Notes under the pieces: model-generated | The model's database searches: none | What the model saw: the letters and a program-made list of their open reading frames with translations, nothing else | Told to the model about the DNA's origin: nothing | Part shown: positions 25,068 to 32,427 of the stretch, in pieces | How the letters are laid out: each line of letters opens with the position of its first letter | How positions within the stretch are numbered: position 1 is the stretch's first letter | Translations under genes and position numbers: made by a program | Origin: JAKFYM01 sp964612065 | GTDB taxonomy: Bacteria > Bdellovibrionota > UBA1018 > CAIPTA01 | NCBI GenBank assembly: GCA_964612065.1 | Contig: CAZTCD010000003.1 | Location: forward strand, 1-64,000 | Reading direction: 5' to 3' | DNA length: 64,000 bases

Positions 25068-25844
25068 TCATTGTTTTTTCCTGGCCTTGCCCGCCCCCGC
25101 CAGGAGGGCCATCAGAGAGATCGCTACAAAGCAGTTCCTCACCAGGGAAATCACGAAGAGAAACCCTTTCCTTCGATCATTGGCCGTGAGGGCGTAGTTC
25201 CAGGCGTGAGTGAAGGTGAGTGAGGTGAACAGGAGGCCCACCGCCCCTGCCCCTGCCCAGGCCAGCCATTTCCCGCTTTTTCTCCACACCAACGGCTGTC
25301 CAAGCAGAGCGCATTCTCTTTGGAAGAAACGGTAGAGAAGGAAAGCTCCACCGATGGTTGAAATATGCTGAAGCACCCGGAAGAGTTCAAAGCCGTAAAC
25401 GGTCTCCATTCTCAGAAAGGGGAGAGCTTTCACGCTATGGCCGGTGATGTGCGTGAAGTCGTCCCAGAGAATATGAGTCCAGGCGCCGAGAAGAATGGCC
25501 AGCAGGGTAAGCGGCAGGGCGCGAGGAGAGAAAAGCGGGTGCGCGAGCCAGCCGTGGGAGAGCGTGGCGAGCCCGTTTGGCAGGATCCGGCGAAAGCTCG
25601 GGGCCAGGAGGCGAGCCAGTAAGAGCAAAACTACGCCTGCTGGAATGCAATAGCTGAAGCTTCTAGAGAAAGTGTGAGCGTTATCCATAAAGTAGGCCGT
25701 TACGTAGGGCGCCTTACCTGGAGTGAAGTAATAGGGGATATCCGGTGCAAGGCTTCCTGCGAACAAAGCGGCAAAGGGAAGCCGGCCTTTGGTCAGCGCC
25801 CGCACGGGCAGCACGGCTGCAGGATGGGAAAGTGTGAAGGGCAT
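25068..25844 (-). CDS. DUF4184 family integral membrane protein
   Basis: Starting at ATG 25844 the 258-aa protein opens with MPFTLSHPAAVLPVRALT, the hallmark of DUF4184, and continues with LFAGSLAPDIPYYF and a multi-helix body (about six helices) including ILLGAWTHILWDDFTH. The conserved His and Asp residues (SHP, PD, THxxWDxFTH) recall membrane metal-dependent hydrolases such as the YdjM/LexA-regulated membrane hydrolase group. The reaction is unknown. An eight-residue upstream extension to 25868 is possible but begins outside the conserved family start. Confidence 0.9.
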   Translation of the reverse strand: MPFTLSHPAAVLPVRALTKGRLPFAALFAGSLAPDIPYYFTPGKAPYVTAYFMDNAHTFSRSFSYCIPAGVVLLLLARLLAPSFRRILPNGLATLSHGWLAHPLFSPRALPLTLLAILLGAWTHILWDDFTHITGHSVKALPFLRMETVYGFELFRVLQHISTIGGAFLLYRFFQRECALLGQPLVWRKSGKWLAWAGAGAVGLLFTSLTFTHAWNYALTANDRRKGFLFVISLVRNCFVAISLMALLAGAGKARKKQ

Positions 25845-25873
25845 GGTATAAAGGGTAAAGGGAACCACACGGC

Positions 25874-26410
25874 TTGAGCAAAGCGATCCTTATACTGGGC
25901 ATAGTTCTTCTTTCCTCCTGCTCCCGGGCAAAGCTCGATCGGCACGAGGATTGGGATGGCCGCCATTTACCCCCGAGCGGGAAACCTGAATGCGTGTCGG
26001 GGGGGCTGGATCCGGAAGGTTGGCGGAAAGCAGACGGATCGGTGGAGCGTGCTTCTTGCGCGAGTAAGGTGGTTTACTGCGCCCGGGTGAATACTTCCGT
26101 GGAAGGATGGTACGCGGCCGAGATTGCCTCCGAGCAGATGATCAACCGCGAGCGTTGCTCAAGAAGCCAGAACGACAGGCCCGAATGCGTATCGATGGGC
26201 TCCTATGCCGAAGGGTGGACGGCTCCGTCCTGGACCAACCGCCGTGTGCATTGGGACGACTGCCGCCACAAGATCGTGGAGTGCAGGCGTATCGGTACGG
26301 AGAACGAGGGCTGGTATGCTTTGATGCCCAGAGTGGAAACGGCTTATCTCGTGAAGCAGGCACCCTGTGGAGATATCCTCAAACGCGATCAATGGCGCTG
26401 GAGGCGTTAG
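25874..26410 (+). CDS. Lipoprotein with two tandem Cys-rich repeats
   Basis: The frame starts at TTG 25874 and gives 178 aa. ILGIVLLSSC is a lipoprotein signal with the acylated Cys at residue 16. The mature part is an internal duplication: PECVSGG...EGW, Cys62, Cys69 and VEGWYA in the first half correspond to PECVSMG...EGW, Cys130, Cys137 and NEGWYA in the second; the four cysteines of each half (40/62/69/95 and 105/130/137/165) are offset by 65-70 residues. It is probably outer-membrane anchored. I do not recognise the family; EGWY units may be binding modules. Confidence 0.78.
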   Translation: MSKAILILGIVLLSSCSRAKLDRHEDWDGRHLPPSGKPECVSGGLDPEGWRKADGSVERASCASKVVYCARVNTSVEGWYAAEIASEQMINRERCSRSQNDRPECVSMGSYAEGWTAPSWTNRRVHWDDCRHKIVECRRIGTENEGWYALMPRVETAYLVKQAPCGDILKRDQWRWRR

Positions 26411-26485
26411 TTTTCGCCGGTTTGCGGGCCGGAAGTTCCTGGTGGATACAGTGCGGGCGCCTTCCCACGAATCCGATAGAGGAGG

Positions 26486-26872
26486 ATGCGGCGGATCCCT
26501 CTACAAGTATGTTTTTTGCTGGTTCTTTGCTCCGTCGCCCGGGCTGACGAAAACGGCGCTATCCATACGGATACCATCCGAAGCCCCGAAGGCCAGTTCG
26601 CGCTCAGCATTGATCCGGAATCGAAAACCGTAAGCGTGATCCGGTCCGATGAGAGAAGCATATCCAGCCCCCACCTCCGGGTGCGCCTTCTGGCCGAAGG
26701 CGGTGGAAGCCGGCAGATTTCTCTTCAACCGGTGTCCAAGCCGGACGCCCCCCTGCGGTACCAGGGGAGCGACGCTGCCTGGGATGGCCGCTTTCGAGGC
26801 TATGTTCTGGAGTTCAGCCACGACGGCCGCAGCTGGTCAGAGCTGAAGCGTGCTCCCAAAAGCTCAAAATAA
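26486..26872 (+). CDS. Small secreted protein of unknown function
   Basis: The 128-aa protein has a signal peptide (LQVCFLLVLCSVARA) and a mature domain of about 105 residues rich in short beta-like stretches (FALSIDPESKTVSVIRSD, LRVRLLAEGG). GAGGAGG lies almost against the ATG at 26486. It follows the duplicated lipoprotein gene by 75 nt on the same strand and may share its transcript. No conserved motif or family is recognised. Confidence 0.65.
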   Translation: MRRIPLQVCFLLVLCSVARADENGAIHTDTIRSPEGQFALSIDPESKTVSVIRSDERSISSPHLRVRLLAEGGGSRQISLQPVSKPDAPLRYQGSDAAWDGRFRGYVLEFSHDGRSWSELKRAPKSSK

Positions 26873-27019
26873 CGCAAAGCATAATTGTATATCTGTCAAT
26901 TCTATCCCCTTGTGCTTTCCCGGGACCACTGGTGACATTATTAGCTAAGCCCGCAAAGCTTGGCTCATGGTTGATTCAAGGTGGTCGGGCGATAGTTCGT
27001 TTTTGGAGTACTTGTTCGT

Positions 27020-27283
27020 ATGAAAAAGATTCTCTCTCCGCTGATGGCGGCTGCACTCGTTTCTGGTCTCTCTATGGGCAATATCGCCCTTGCCAACGAG
27101 GGTGAAGCCGCACACGCGGAAGCTCCTGCAAAGGCTGGCAAAAAAGCCAAGAAAAAAGCAAAGGGCAAGAAACACGCGAAGAAAGAGCATAAGAAAGACC
27201 ATGGCTGCGGCAAAGATGGCAACGGCTGCGAGCATGCACAAGAGCACGGTGCTGAAGGCGGAGAAGGCGAACAGGCCGAGTAA
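27020..27283 (+). CDS. bufA: Bufferin/HvfA-type RiPP precursor peptide
   Basis: The 87-aa precursor has a Sec signal peptide (KILSPLMAAALVSGLSMGNIALA, cleavage near Ala25), a Lys/Ala-rich linker, then HGCGKDGNGCEH with Cys63 and Cys70, and an acidic tail. A signal-peptide precursor directly upstream of a DUF692 (MNIO) gene and a DUF2063 gene is the established layout of bufferin (bufABC) and hvfABC loci, in which MNIO enzymes oxidise Cys residues, often into thiooxazole or related groups, for metal binding. Here the usual EGKCG repeats are not seen; instead there is one CGKDGNGC unit. The symbol is assigned by locus, not by sequence identity. Confidence 0.78.
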   Translation: MKKILSPLMAAALVSGLSMGNIALANEGEAAHAEAPAKAGKKAKKKAKGKKHAKKEHKKDHGCGKDGNGCEHAQEHGAEGGEGEQAE

Positions 27284-27295
27284 GCTTTCATGCAT

Positions 27296-27337
27296 AACCG
27301 GGAATCCTGCAAAAGGATTCCCGGTTTTTCTTTTTTT
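27296..27337 (+). terminator. Intrinsic terminator or attenuator between bufA and bufB
   Basis: AACCGGGAATCCT (27296-27308) is perfectly complementary to AGGATTCCCGGTT (27314-27326), loop of 5 nt, followed by TTTCTTTTTTT. It lies 13 nt after the precursor stop and 19 nt before the enzyme start. Partial read-through would give much precursor and little enzyme, the usual need in RiPP loci. Confidence 0.9.
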
Positions 27338-27355
27338 AGGGATAGGCTAAGGGCG

Positions 27356-28243
27356 ATGAAGAACGCGGGAACGAAAACACTCGGTGCGGGCGTGGGCCTG
27401 AGGCAAGAGCACCGTTCGCTTTTTCTCGGCGAGGATCGCCCGCGGGTTTCCTGGATAGAGGTGATCACGGAGAACTATCTTCCGCCTGATCTCGGTGATA
27501 CCCGGCCGCTACAATCCTTGCGCAAGCTGCGTGAGCATTATCCCGTGGCGATTCACGGAGTGAGCCTGAACCTCGGCTCATCCGATCCCTTGAACCAAAC
27601 CTACCTCGAAAAATTGGCGGCCCTGGAGCGCGAGATCGATCCCTGGATGGTGAGCGATCACCTTTGCTGGACAGGGGTGAACGGGGAAAATCTGTTTGAT
27701 CTTTTGCCGGTGCCTGCCACCCGTGAAGCCCTCGATCATCTCGCTTCGAGAATCCATAAGGTGCAAGAGCTGTTACGGCGCCCTATCGCCATTGAAAACA
27801 TCACTTACTATGCTCGCCCCACGATCCATGAAATGCCTGAGCAGGAGCTGATCGCGGAACTGGTAAAACGCACCGGCTGCCGCCTGCTCCTCGATTTGAA
27901 TAACGTATATGTGAATTCGGTAAACCTGGGCGTGGAGCCGACCGCTTTTCTCGGTGGGCTCGATTTGGATACAGTGGCTCAGGTGCATCTGGCCGGGCAC
28001 AACCGATCCTCCTCGGGCCTGCTCATCGACACCCACGGCGCGCCGGTGCCGGAGCCGGTGTGGGAATTGTATGAAAGCCTTCTTCCCCGCCTGCTGCATG
28101 CTCCGGCGATGGTGGAGCGCGACCAGAATATCCCTGGCTGGGAGGAGCTCGGGCGGGAGGTGGCGAAACTCGATCGCCTGCTCTCCAGAGCCAGAAAAGG
28201 AGGCCGCCGTGAAACTGCACGAATGGCAAACGCAGGCCCATAA
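27356..28243 (+). CDS. bufB: MNIO family (DUF692) peptide-modifying oxidase
   Basis: The start at 27356 lies after the terminator hairpin; the longer frame from 27290 would run through it. The 295-aa protein shows the TIM-barrel DUF692 pattern: GAGVGLRQEH, WIEVITENY, HGVSLNLGS, MVSDHLCW, IAIENITYY, LLLDLNNVYVN, VHLAGHN and LLIDTHGAPV. These His, Asp and Glu residues bind two or three irons. With DUF2063 partners such enzymes oxidatively modify cysteines of the precursor. It acts in the cytoplasm before export. Confidence 0.95.
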   Translation: MKNAGTKTLGAGVGLRQEHRSLFLGEDRPRVSWIEVITENYLPPDLGDTRPLQSLRKLREHYPVAIHGVSLNLGSSDPLNQTYLEKLAALEREIDPWMVSDHLCWTGVNGENLFDLLPVPATREALDHLASRIHKVQELLRRPIAIENITYYARPTIHEMPEQELIAELVKRTGCRLLLDLNNVYVNSVNLGVEPTAFLGGLDLDTVAQVHLAGHNRSSSGLLIDTHGAPVPEPVWELYESLLPRLLHAPAMVERDQNIPGWEELGREVAKLDRLLSRARKGGRRETARMANAGP

Positions 28244-28850
28244 GCTGATCCGGAGCGGGCAGCTGGCGGAAGGGGTTTTTGAAGAGCAGAAAAACCTCCC
28301 GGTTTACGCGCGGGGCTTTCGCTCCACCGTGAACGATTCGCTCGCTTCCGATTTTTCCCTTCTGCTCCGCCTGGCGGGGAAGAAGCGTTTCGTGGCCGCG
28401 GTGGATGCCTGGCTCGAAAAACCGAGGGGCTATCTGATCGAGCTACGCGCATTGGCGCCTGCCTTCCTTCGGTTTCTCGAAGCGAGAGGAGAGCCGCCCG
28501 CGGTGCTGCGCGCGGCCCGCTTGGACATCCTGGCGGAGGAAGCCAGGATCGCGGTGGACCATCAGGCCGGCGGGCGCATCTTCGGCCTTCATCCCTCCGT
28601 GCGCTTTCTGGAGGACGGGAAGAGACGCTACTGCATCTGGCGGCAGGATGGAGGAGTGTGCCGGGAACGCCTATCGCCGGCGGAGCTCAAGCTGCTGCGG
28701 GTTTTCTCCGAGCCTGCTGAATTGGCCGAGATCTCGGGGAGGCTCGAAAGAGCGAGCCTCGAAGCTTCTTTCGTGCAGGAGGCTGTTGCGGTCTGGAGCG
28801 AGAGCAGTGTGATCGTTTCCTATCGTGACGAGCTTCCTGCTCAAGGCTAG
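28209..28850 (+). CDS. bufC: DUF2063 family protein, MNIO partner
   Basis: GTG 28209 is preceded by AAGGAGG at the proper distance and overlaps the end of the MNIO gene by 35 nt, giving 213 aa. The N-terminal half (WQTQAHKLI...GLPVYARGFR-type segment, here NLPVYARGFRSTVNDSL, and a Y-x-R-x-x-x-x-x-L pattern) matches DUF2063, the substrate-recruiting partner of MNIO enzymes in bufferin loci. The C-terminal half contains the LHPSVRFL and WRQDGGV segments seen in many family members. It probably binds the precursor peptide and presents it to the oxidase. Confidence 0.92.
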   Translation: MKLHEWQTQAHKLIRSGQLAEGVFEEQKNLPVYARGFRSTVNDSLASDFSLLLRLAGKKRFVAAVDAWLEKPRGYLIELRALAPAFLRFLEARGEPPAVLRAARLDILAEEARIAVDHQAGGRIFGLHPSVRFLEDGKRRYCIWRQDGGVCRERLSPAELKLLRVFSEPAELAEISGRLERASLEASFVQEAVAVWSESSVIVSYRDELPAQG

Positions 28851-30580
28851 TTGTTTCCTGCCACGGTAGGATGGTTGTCCAACGTTTTCCGGCAGTGATC
28901 CCGCACCCTGGATTCGCTTTCGTTTGATACGCAGTGGCCGAGCGGAGAGCGGAAAGCTTCCTTCCACTCCGCCTGGGAAAGGGCGCGGGCCGCGGCTTCG
29001 CGCAGCTCCACCACGGGATCCTGCAGGTGCTGCAGCAGGCTTTGGGTGGCGAGATCGCTCGTCATGAAGCGAAGGGCGAATACCGCCCGCGCTTTTACCC
29101 GGGTTTCCGCGCTGCCATCGATCACTTCCTGCACCTTGGGAAAGAACTCCTCGCGGCCGCTGTTTCCCATCACGTCGAGGAGCGCGAGTTTTGCGCCAAG
29201 ATTGTCACCCGCTCCCTGGGCCTTCCAGGCGGATTCGATCTGTGCGATCCCTCGGGCAGATTGCGCGTCGTTAGGGCTGTTCTGCAGAGAGGAGCCCAGG
29301 GCGAATGCGGCGCTTTGGGCGAGATGCCCATCCTTTTCGGAGACCATTTTATTCGCCAGGAAATCCCGGGTGGGGGAGTCCAAAGGGGCCTGAGTGGTGG
29401 TGAGTGCCGCGAGAATGGTGGTGCGTGCCTCCCGGCTCAGCGCGGGGTCTTCGTAGGTTTCTCGCAGCAGCGCGAGCGCCTCGGGCGATCCTTGGGTGGC
29501 GAGGGCTCCCACGAGAGTGCGGAAAAGCGGGCTCTCGGCTCCGATGCGAAGGAGATTCGGATCGCGAAGAAGGGCCGCGATATCCACGATCCTCTCCGGG
29601 TGCATCTTCAGCAGCTTCACCAGATCTCCAAAGGCCTCGAGTTGCTGGCCGCCGTCCAGGTTCTCCAGGTTTCGCAGGCGGTTCATCACTTCGTTCCAGT
29701 TGAGTTTGGCGTAATCGGGATGCTGGCGGGGATCGGCCTTGGCCTGCAGAGCCAAGGGGCTTTCCTCGCTCAGGCGGGCCAGCAGTGCTTTCTCATAGGA
29801 AGGCGCATTTTCCCACGATTTGAATTTCAGGTGATAACGGCTCGCGGCCGTAAGCGCCTGCGCGCCCGCGCTTCCGAGGCGAGTGCGCTCTTTTCCGCCC
29901 ACTTCTTTGGGAAGGTGGAGGAGAGTGTCCCAATGGAGGAGGTGTTCCGACTCCAGCACCTCCGGCACGTTTGCGCCCCGCTTTAGATACGCGAGTTTCA
30001 CTTTTTTCGCCCGCAAGGATCCTTTTTCGGCGGGAAGCGGATCGAAGCGGGCATCGTAGGGGCCAACGGTATCGGAGCGGAGGGGGAAGATCCAAAGGGC
30101 GGCGAGATCCTTGAGCACGGAAACGTGGCCGTTCTGGTCTTCATTCAGCTTGGGTTCGGTGAAGAGAGCAAGGTTTTCTCCTCTGGCATCCGCTTCTATC
30201 CTCACCGGCGGAGAAAGGCGGGATCCCGCTTCTTTCACTCTCTGGAAGATCAGCGCTTCGAAAGAGCGGGAATCCGCCCTCAACACATCCACATAAAATT
30301 CGCCTGAATAGGAAAGATCAGGCAACGAGGCTCCTGCCACCTGGCCTTCGAAGGCGATGCGTCTCTCGAACTGATAGATGTAGCGTTTGCCGGCCTCGGG
30401 AAGAAAGGTGGTGGTTGTCTCGGCGGAACTCTGCGAATGGCTTTCCATCAACGTGGCAGGGTGGCGTTGGGGAGCGAGAATCGGCTGGGCCCCGTTCTTG
30501 GCCCAAACGCCGATAAACGCGGCTCCGAGGGCCGCGCCTGTCAGCGATGCTAAGGTGATCGGTTTCAGTTTGCCGGGCAA
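28847..30580 (-). CDS. Vitellogenin-N/HEAT-like lipid-transfer-type protein
   Basis: The start is uncertain: TTG 30580 overlaps the upstream stop and is followed by a signal-anchor (ITLASLTGAALGAAFIGVWA), giving 577 aa; the first ATG in frame is at 30649. Residues ~65-250 (GKRYIYQFERRIAFEGQV, SGEFYVDVLRAD) look like the beta-barrel start of vitellogenin/MTP-type large lipid transfer proteins, and the second half is a run of HEAT-like helical pairs (ALLRDPNLL, TLVGALATQGSPEAL, KARAVFALRF, VELREAAARALSQAEWKEAF). It is probably periplasmic. Lipid binding is inferred from fold resemblance only. Confidence 0.68.
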   Translation of the reverse strand: MPGKLKPITLASLTGAALGAAFIGVWAKNGAQPILAPQRHPATLMESHSQSSAETTTTFLPEAGKRYIYQFERRIAFEGQVAGASLPDLSYSGEFYVDVLRADSRSFEALIFQRVKEAGSRLSPPVRIEADARGENLALFTEPKLNEDQNGHVSVLKDLAALWIFPLRSDTVGPYDARFDPLPAEKGSLRAKKVKLAYLKRGANVPEVLESEHLLHWDTLLHLPKEVGGKERTRLGSAGAQALTAASRYHLKFKSWENAPSYEKALLARLSEESPLALQAKADPRQHPDYAKLNWNEVMNRLRNLENLDGGQQLEAFGDLVKLLKMHPERIVDIAALLRDPNLLRIGAESPLFRTLVGALATQGSPEALALLRETYEDPALSREARTTILAALTTTQAPLDSPTRDFLANKMVSEKDGHLAQSAAFALGSSLQNSPNDAQSARGIAQIESAWKAQGAGDNLGAKLALLDVMGNSGREEFFPKVQEVIDGSAETRVKARAVFALRFMTSDLATQSLLQHLQDPVVELREAAARALSQAEWKEAFRSPLGHCVSNESESRVRDHCRKTLDNHPTVAGNN

Positions 30581-31374
30581 GGAGTGTACCCCACCGAGTA
30601 GCAGAAGCCGTTCCACTTGTAGATGTCCTGGTCGATCAGGCGCTTCCATCCAAGCGTGAGGAACCCGAAAATGTCGAGGAATGCATAGAAACGGCCGTTC
30701 AGGAACTGCACGATTCCGTTCACCAGGATCGTGGGCTTCGAGTTGTCGAAAGCCACCCGGCCGTGCACGTCGAGCTTGCCATCGATGAGATTCACCTGCC
30801 CGCCCACACCTCCGCGGATCACGAGGATCGAAGCATAGGCTTCCACGAAGCCGGCCCCGAGGGCCTTCGAGCTGAGAGTTACGCCAAGCGTGGAGGTATT
30901 CAGCGGCACGCCGATTTCGGGAACGAGGGTAGTGTCGAGAAGAGCGTAGAAGCGGGCTCCTCCGCCCACGTTGAGGGTGAGAGGGCCCACGGGATAGGCC
31001 ACGAAGGGCACCCGGATTTCGGTGGGGGCCAGACCGAGCTTGATATTGTTCGGGCCGCTGGTGGAGATATGGAAGGCGTCCGCGAACACGGCTTTGCCGA
31101 AGGAATAAACGGTGGTGTAGCTCACGCCGCCGATGTCCACCGTATCCGGATTCTCCACCACCGTGGCCATGGCGTTCAATTGCTTGCCGATGATCTTTAC
31201 GTCGGCCGTGGTTTCCACCGATTGGGTGCCGGGAAGGTTGCCGGCCGTGATGGAAGCTCCGGTTTTTCCCCCGATGCTCTTGTCTTCGAGCGTTTGCTGC
31301 ACGAAATCCGCATAGGCGGTGAGGGGGAGGAGGTGGAGGGTGGCTAACAAAACAGGAAAAGATTTGTTGAGCAT
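30565..31374 (-). CDS. Secreted protein of unknown function, partner of the vitellogenin-like gene
   Basis: ATG 31374 opens a signal peptide (NKSFPVLLATLHLLPLTAYA). The 269-aa mature protein is beta-rich and glycine-rich (IGGVSYTTVYSFGKAVF, LTLNVGGGARFYALLDTT, LVIRGGVGGQVNLIDGKLDVHG) and ends in a segment with two cysteines (CYSVGYTPCPAN). It overlaps the next gene by 16 nt, so the two are translationally coupled. The repetitive strands suggest a barrel or beta-sandwich in the periplasm or outer membrane. No family is recognised. Confidence 0.72.
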   Translation of the reverse strand: MLNKSFPVLLATLHLLPLTAYADFVQQTLEDKSIGGKTGASITAGNLPGTQSVETTADVKIIGKQLNAMATVVENPDTVDIGGVSYTTVYSFGKAVFADAFHISTSGPNNIKLGLAPTEIRVPFVAYPVGPLTLNVGGGARFYALLDTTLVPEIGVPLNTSTLGVTLSSKALGAGFVEAYASILVIRGGVGGQVNLIDGKLDVHGRVAFDNSKPTILVNGIVQFLNGRFYAFLDIFGFLTLGWKRLIDQDIYKWNGFCYSVGYTPCPAN

Positions 31375-31686
31375 ATGAGTCCAGTATAATGTAGTTTCTC
31401 TTACACTGTTAAGTGTTTTTAACAAAATCTACAAAATACTGAACTTATTAACCTTTTTCCTGCCGAAATCCTCTCCATGGGCACAAAAAAATCACCTTTC
31501 GGTGACCTTTGCTAACTGGCCCCCTTGTGTGTTGATGGACCTAGACTAAGGCCTCGGGAGGCCTGGCCTTTTCTCCCTCTGGCAGGAAGATTTCTCGGCA
31601 GCCGCTTCAACCTCTCTTTTCTGAACGGGAATTCGGCCATTCATCAACACGCAAGTGTGCCAGCTTGCTCGTTATTGAGGCGGGGA
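31375..31686. other. Intergenic stretch with two hairpins
   Basis: This 312-bp gap lies downstream of the charged secreted protein gene and upstream of the secreted-partner gene, both on the minus strand. It holds a minus-strand terminator at 31484-31505 and a perfect AGGCCT-CGGG-AGGCCT hairpin at 31549-31564 followed on the plus strand by GGCCTTTTCT. A long 3' region of the upstream gene or a small RNA could lie here; no ORF is convincing. Confidence 0.4.
31484..31505 (-). terminator. Minus-strand intrinsic terminator
   Basis: On the minus strand TCACC-GAAA-GGTGA (31505 to 31492) is followed by TTTTTTT. The stem is only 5 bp but closed by a stable GAAA loop and the T-run is perfect. It should end transcription of the charged secreted protein gene at 31687-32055 or of an RNA in the gap. 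Confidence 0.7.
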
Positions 31687-32055
31687 CTAGTCGTTGGAGG
31701 GGCTATCAGAGCCGGATTCGCCTTCGTTTTCTTCCCGAGGCTGTTTCTGCCGATCGTGCTTTTCCCGGCGGATCTTGCGGCTGGCCCGGTTCTGCATGCG
31801 GCTCAGCTTATGGCGTTCCTTCCGGTCGAGCTTGCCATCGTCGGACCTCGATTCTTCCTCGTATTTCTCTATTCTATCCTGCTGCCGGTTGAGCCTTTTG
31901 GCTTCCCGCTCATTCAGGGCCCCGGATTCCACTCCCTGCTGAATGCGGTGGTCCTGCCGTTTCTGGCGCTTGTTCACCCGGCCCTCGCGGGCGAAGGCAG
32001 CGGTGGCGAGAATCATTGCCAGGCCGGTAACCATGATCAGATAAACTCTTCTCAT
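31687..32055 (-). CDS. Small secreted, highly charged helical protein
   Basis: ATG 32055 follows AAGGAGGGAAAG. A signal peptide (VYLIMVTGLAMILATAAFA) is followed by about 100 residues rich in Arg, Lys, Gln, Glu and Asp (VNKRQKRQDHRIQQGVESG, LNEREAKRLNRQQDRIEKYE, DRKERHKLSRMQNRASRKI). The VNxRQxxQxxRIxQGxxSGxLxxRE pattern occurs in short exported proteins of many proteobacteria, function unknown. It is probably periplasmic and fully helical. A plus-strand frame of 189 aa over the same stretch is a shadow. Confidence 0.83.
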   Translation of the reverse strand: MRRVYLIMVTGLAMILATAAFAREGRVNKRQKRQDHRIQQGVESGALNEREAKRLNRQQDRIEKYEEESRSDDGKLDRKERHKLSRMQNRASRKIRREKHDRQKQPREENEGESGSDSPSND

Positions 32056-32239
32056 CTTTCCCTCCTTGAAAAGGATGATCATCGTTCATTTTAGCATGGT
32101 CTCCGGGGCAGCCAAGGCAGTTCTTGGTTAAGAGTTGGGGGCGGCGGCTGCCGTGTAGGCTCGGGCAAGGTGAAATTGGCTCAATGGCAAACACTCGTGT
32201 ATTCTCTTCAGTAAGTGAACAAAAGTTATAGAGGGGAAA

Positions 32240-32323
32240 ATGAACAAAGGATTGCGCATATCCCTGGAAGCCGCTTGCCTCATCATCATCGGGATCTCGG
32301 TTGGGGTTCTTCTTTCCGGCTGA
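32240..32323 (+). CDS. 27-residue single-span membrane peptide
   Basis: ATG 32240 is preceded by GAGGGGAAA, an excellent ribosome site, and opens a 27-codon frame: MNKGLRISLEAA, then CLIIIGISVGVLLSG, then TGA. The pattern of a short basic head and one helix ending at the stop is that of a small inner-membrane peptide. It is alone, divergent from the charged secreted protein gene and 104 nt upstream of the patatin-like gene. Function is unknown. Confidence 0.6.
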   Translation: MNKGLRISLEAACLIIIGISVGVLLSG

Positions 32324-32427
32324 AATGCCGTTTCCAGGATTCCCCCGTGTAATCCCTCTTTTCCTTCAGTGATTCCATTCATTTGCCGATCGGTTCCTGA
32401 ATCAAATTTCATCAGGGAGCGAAATTC

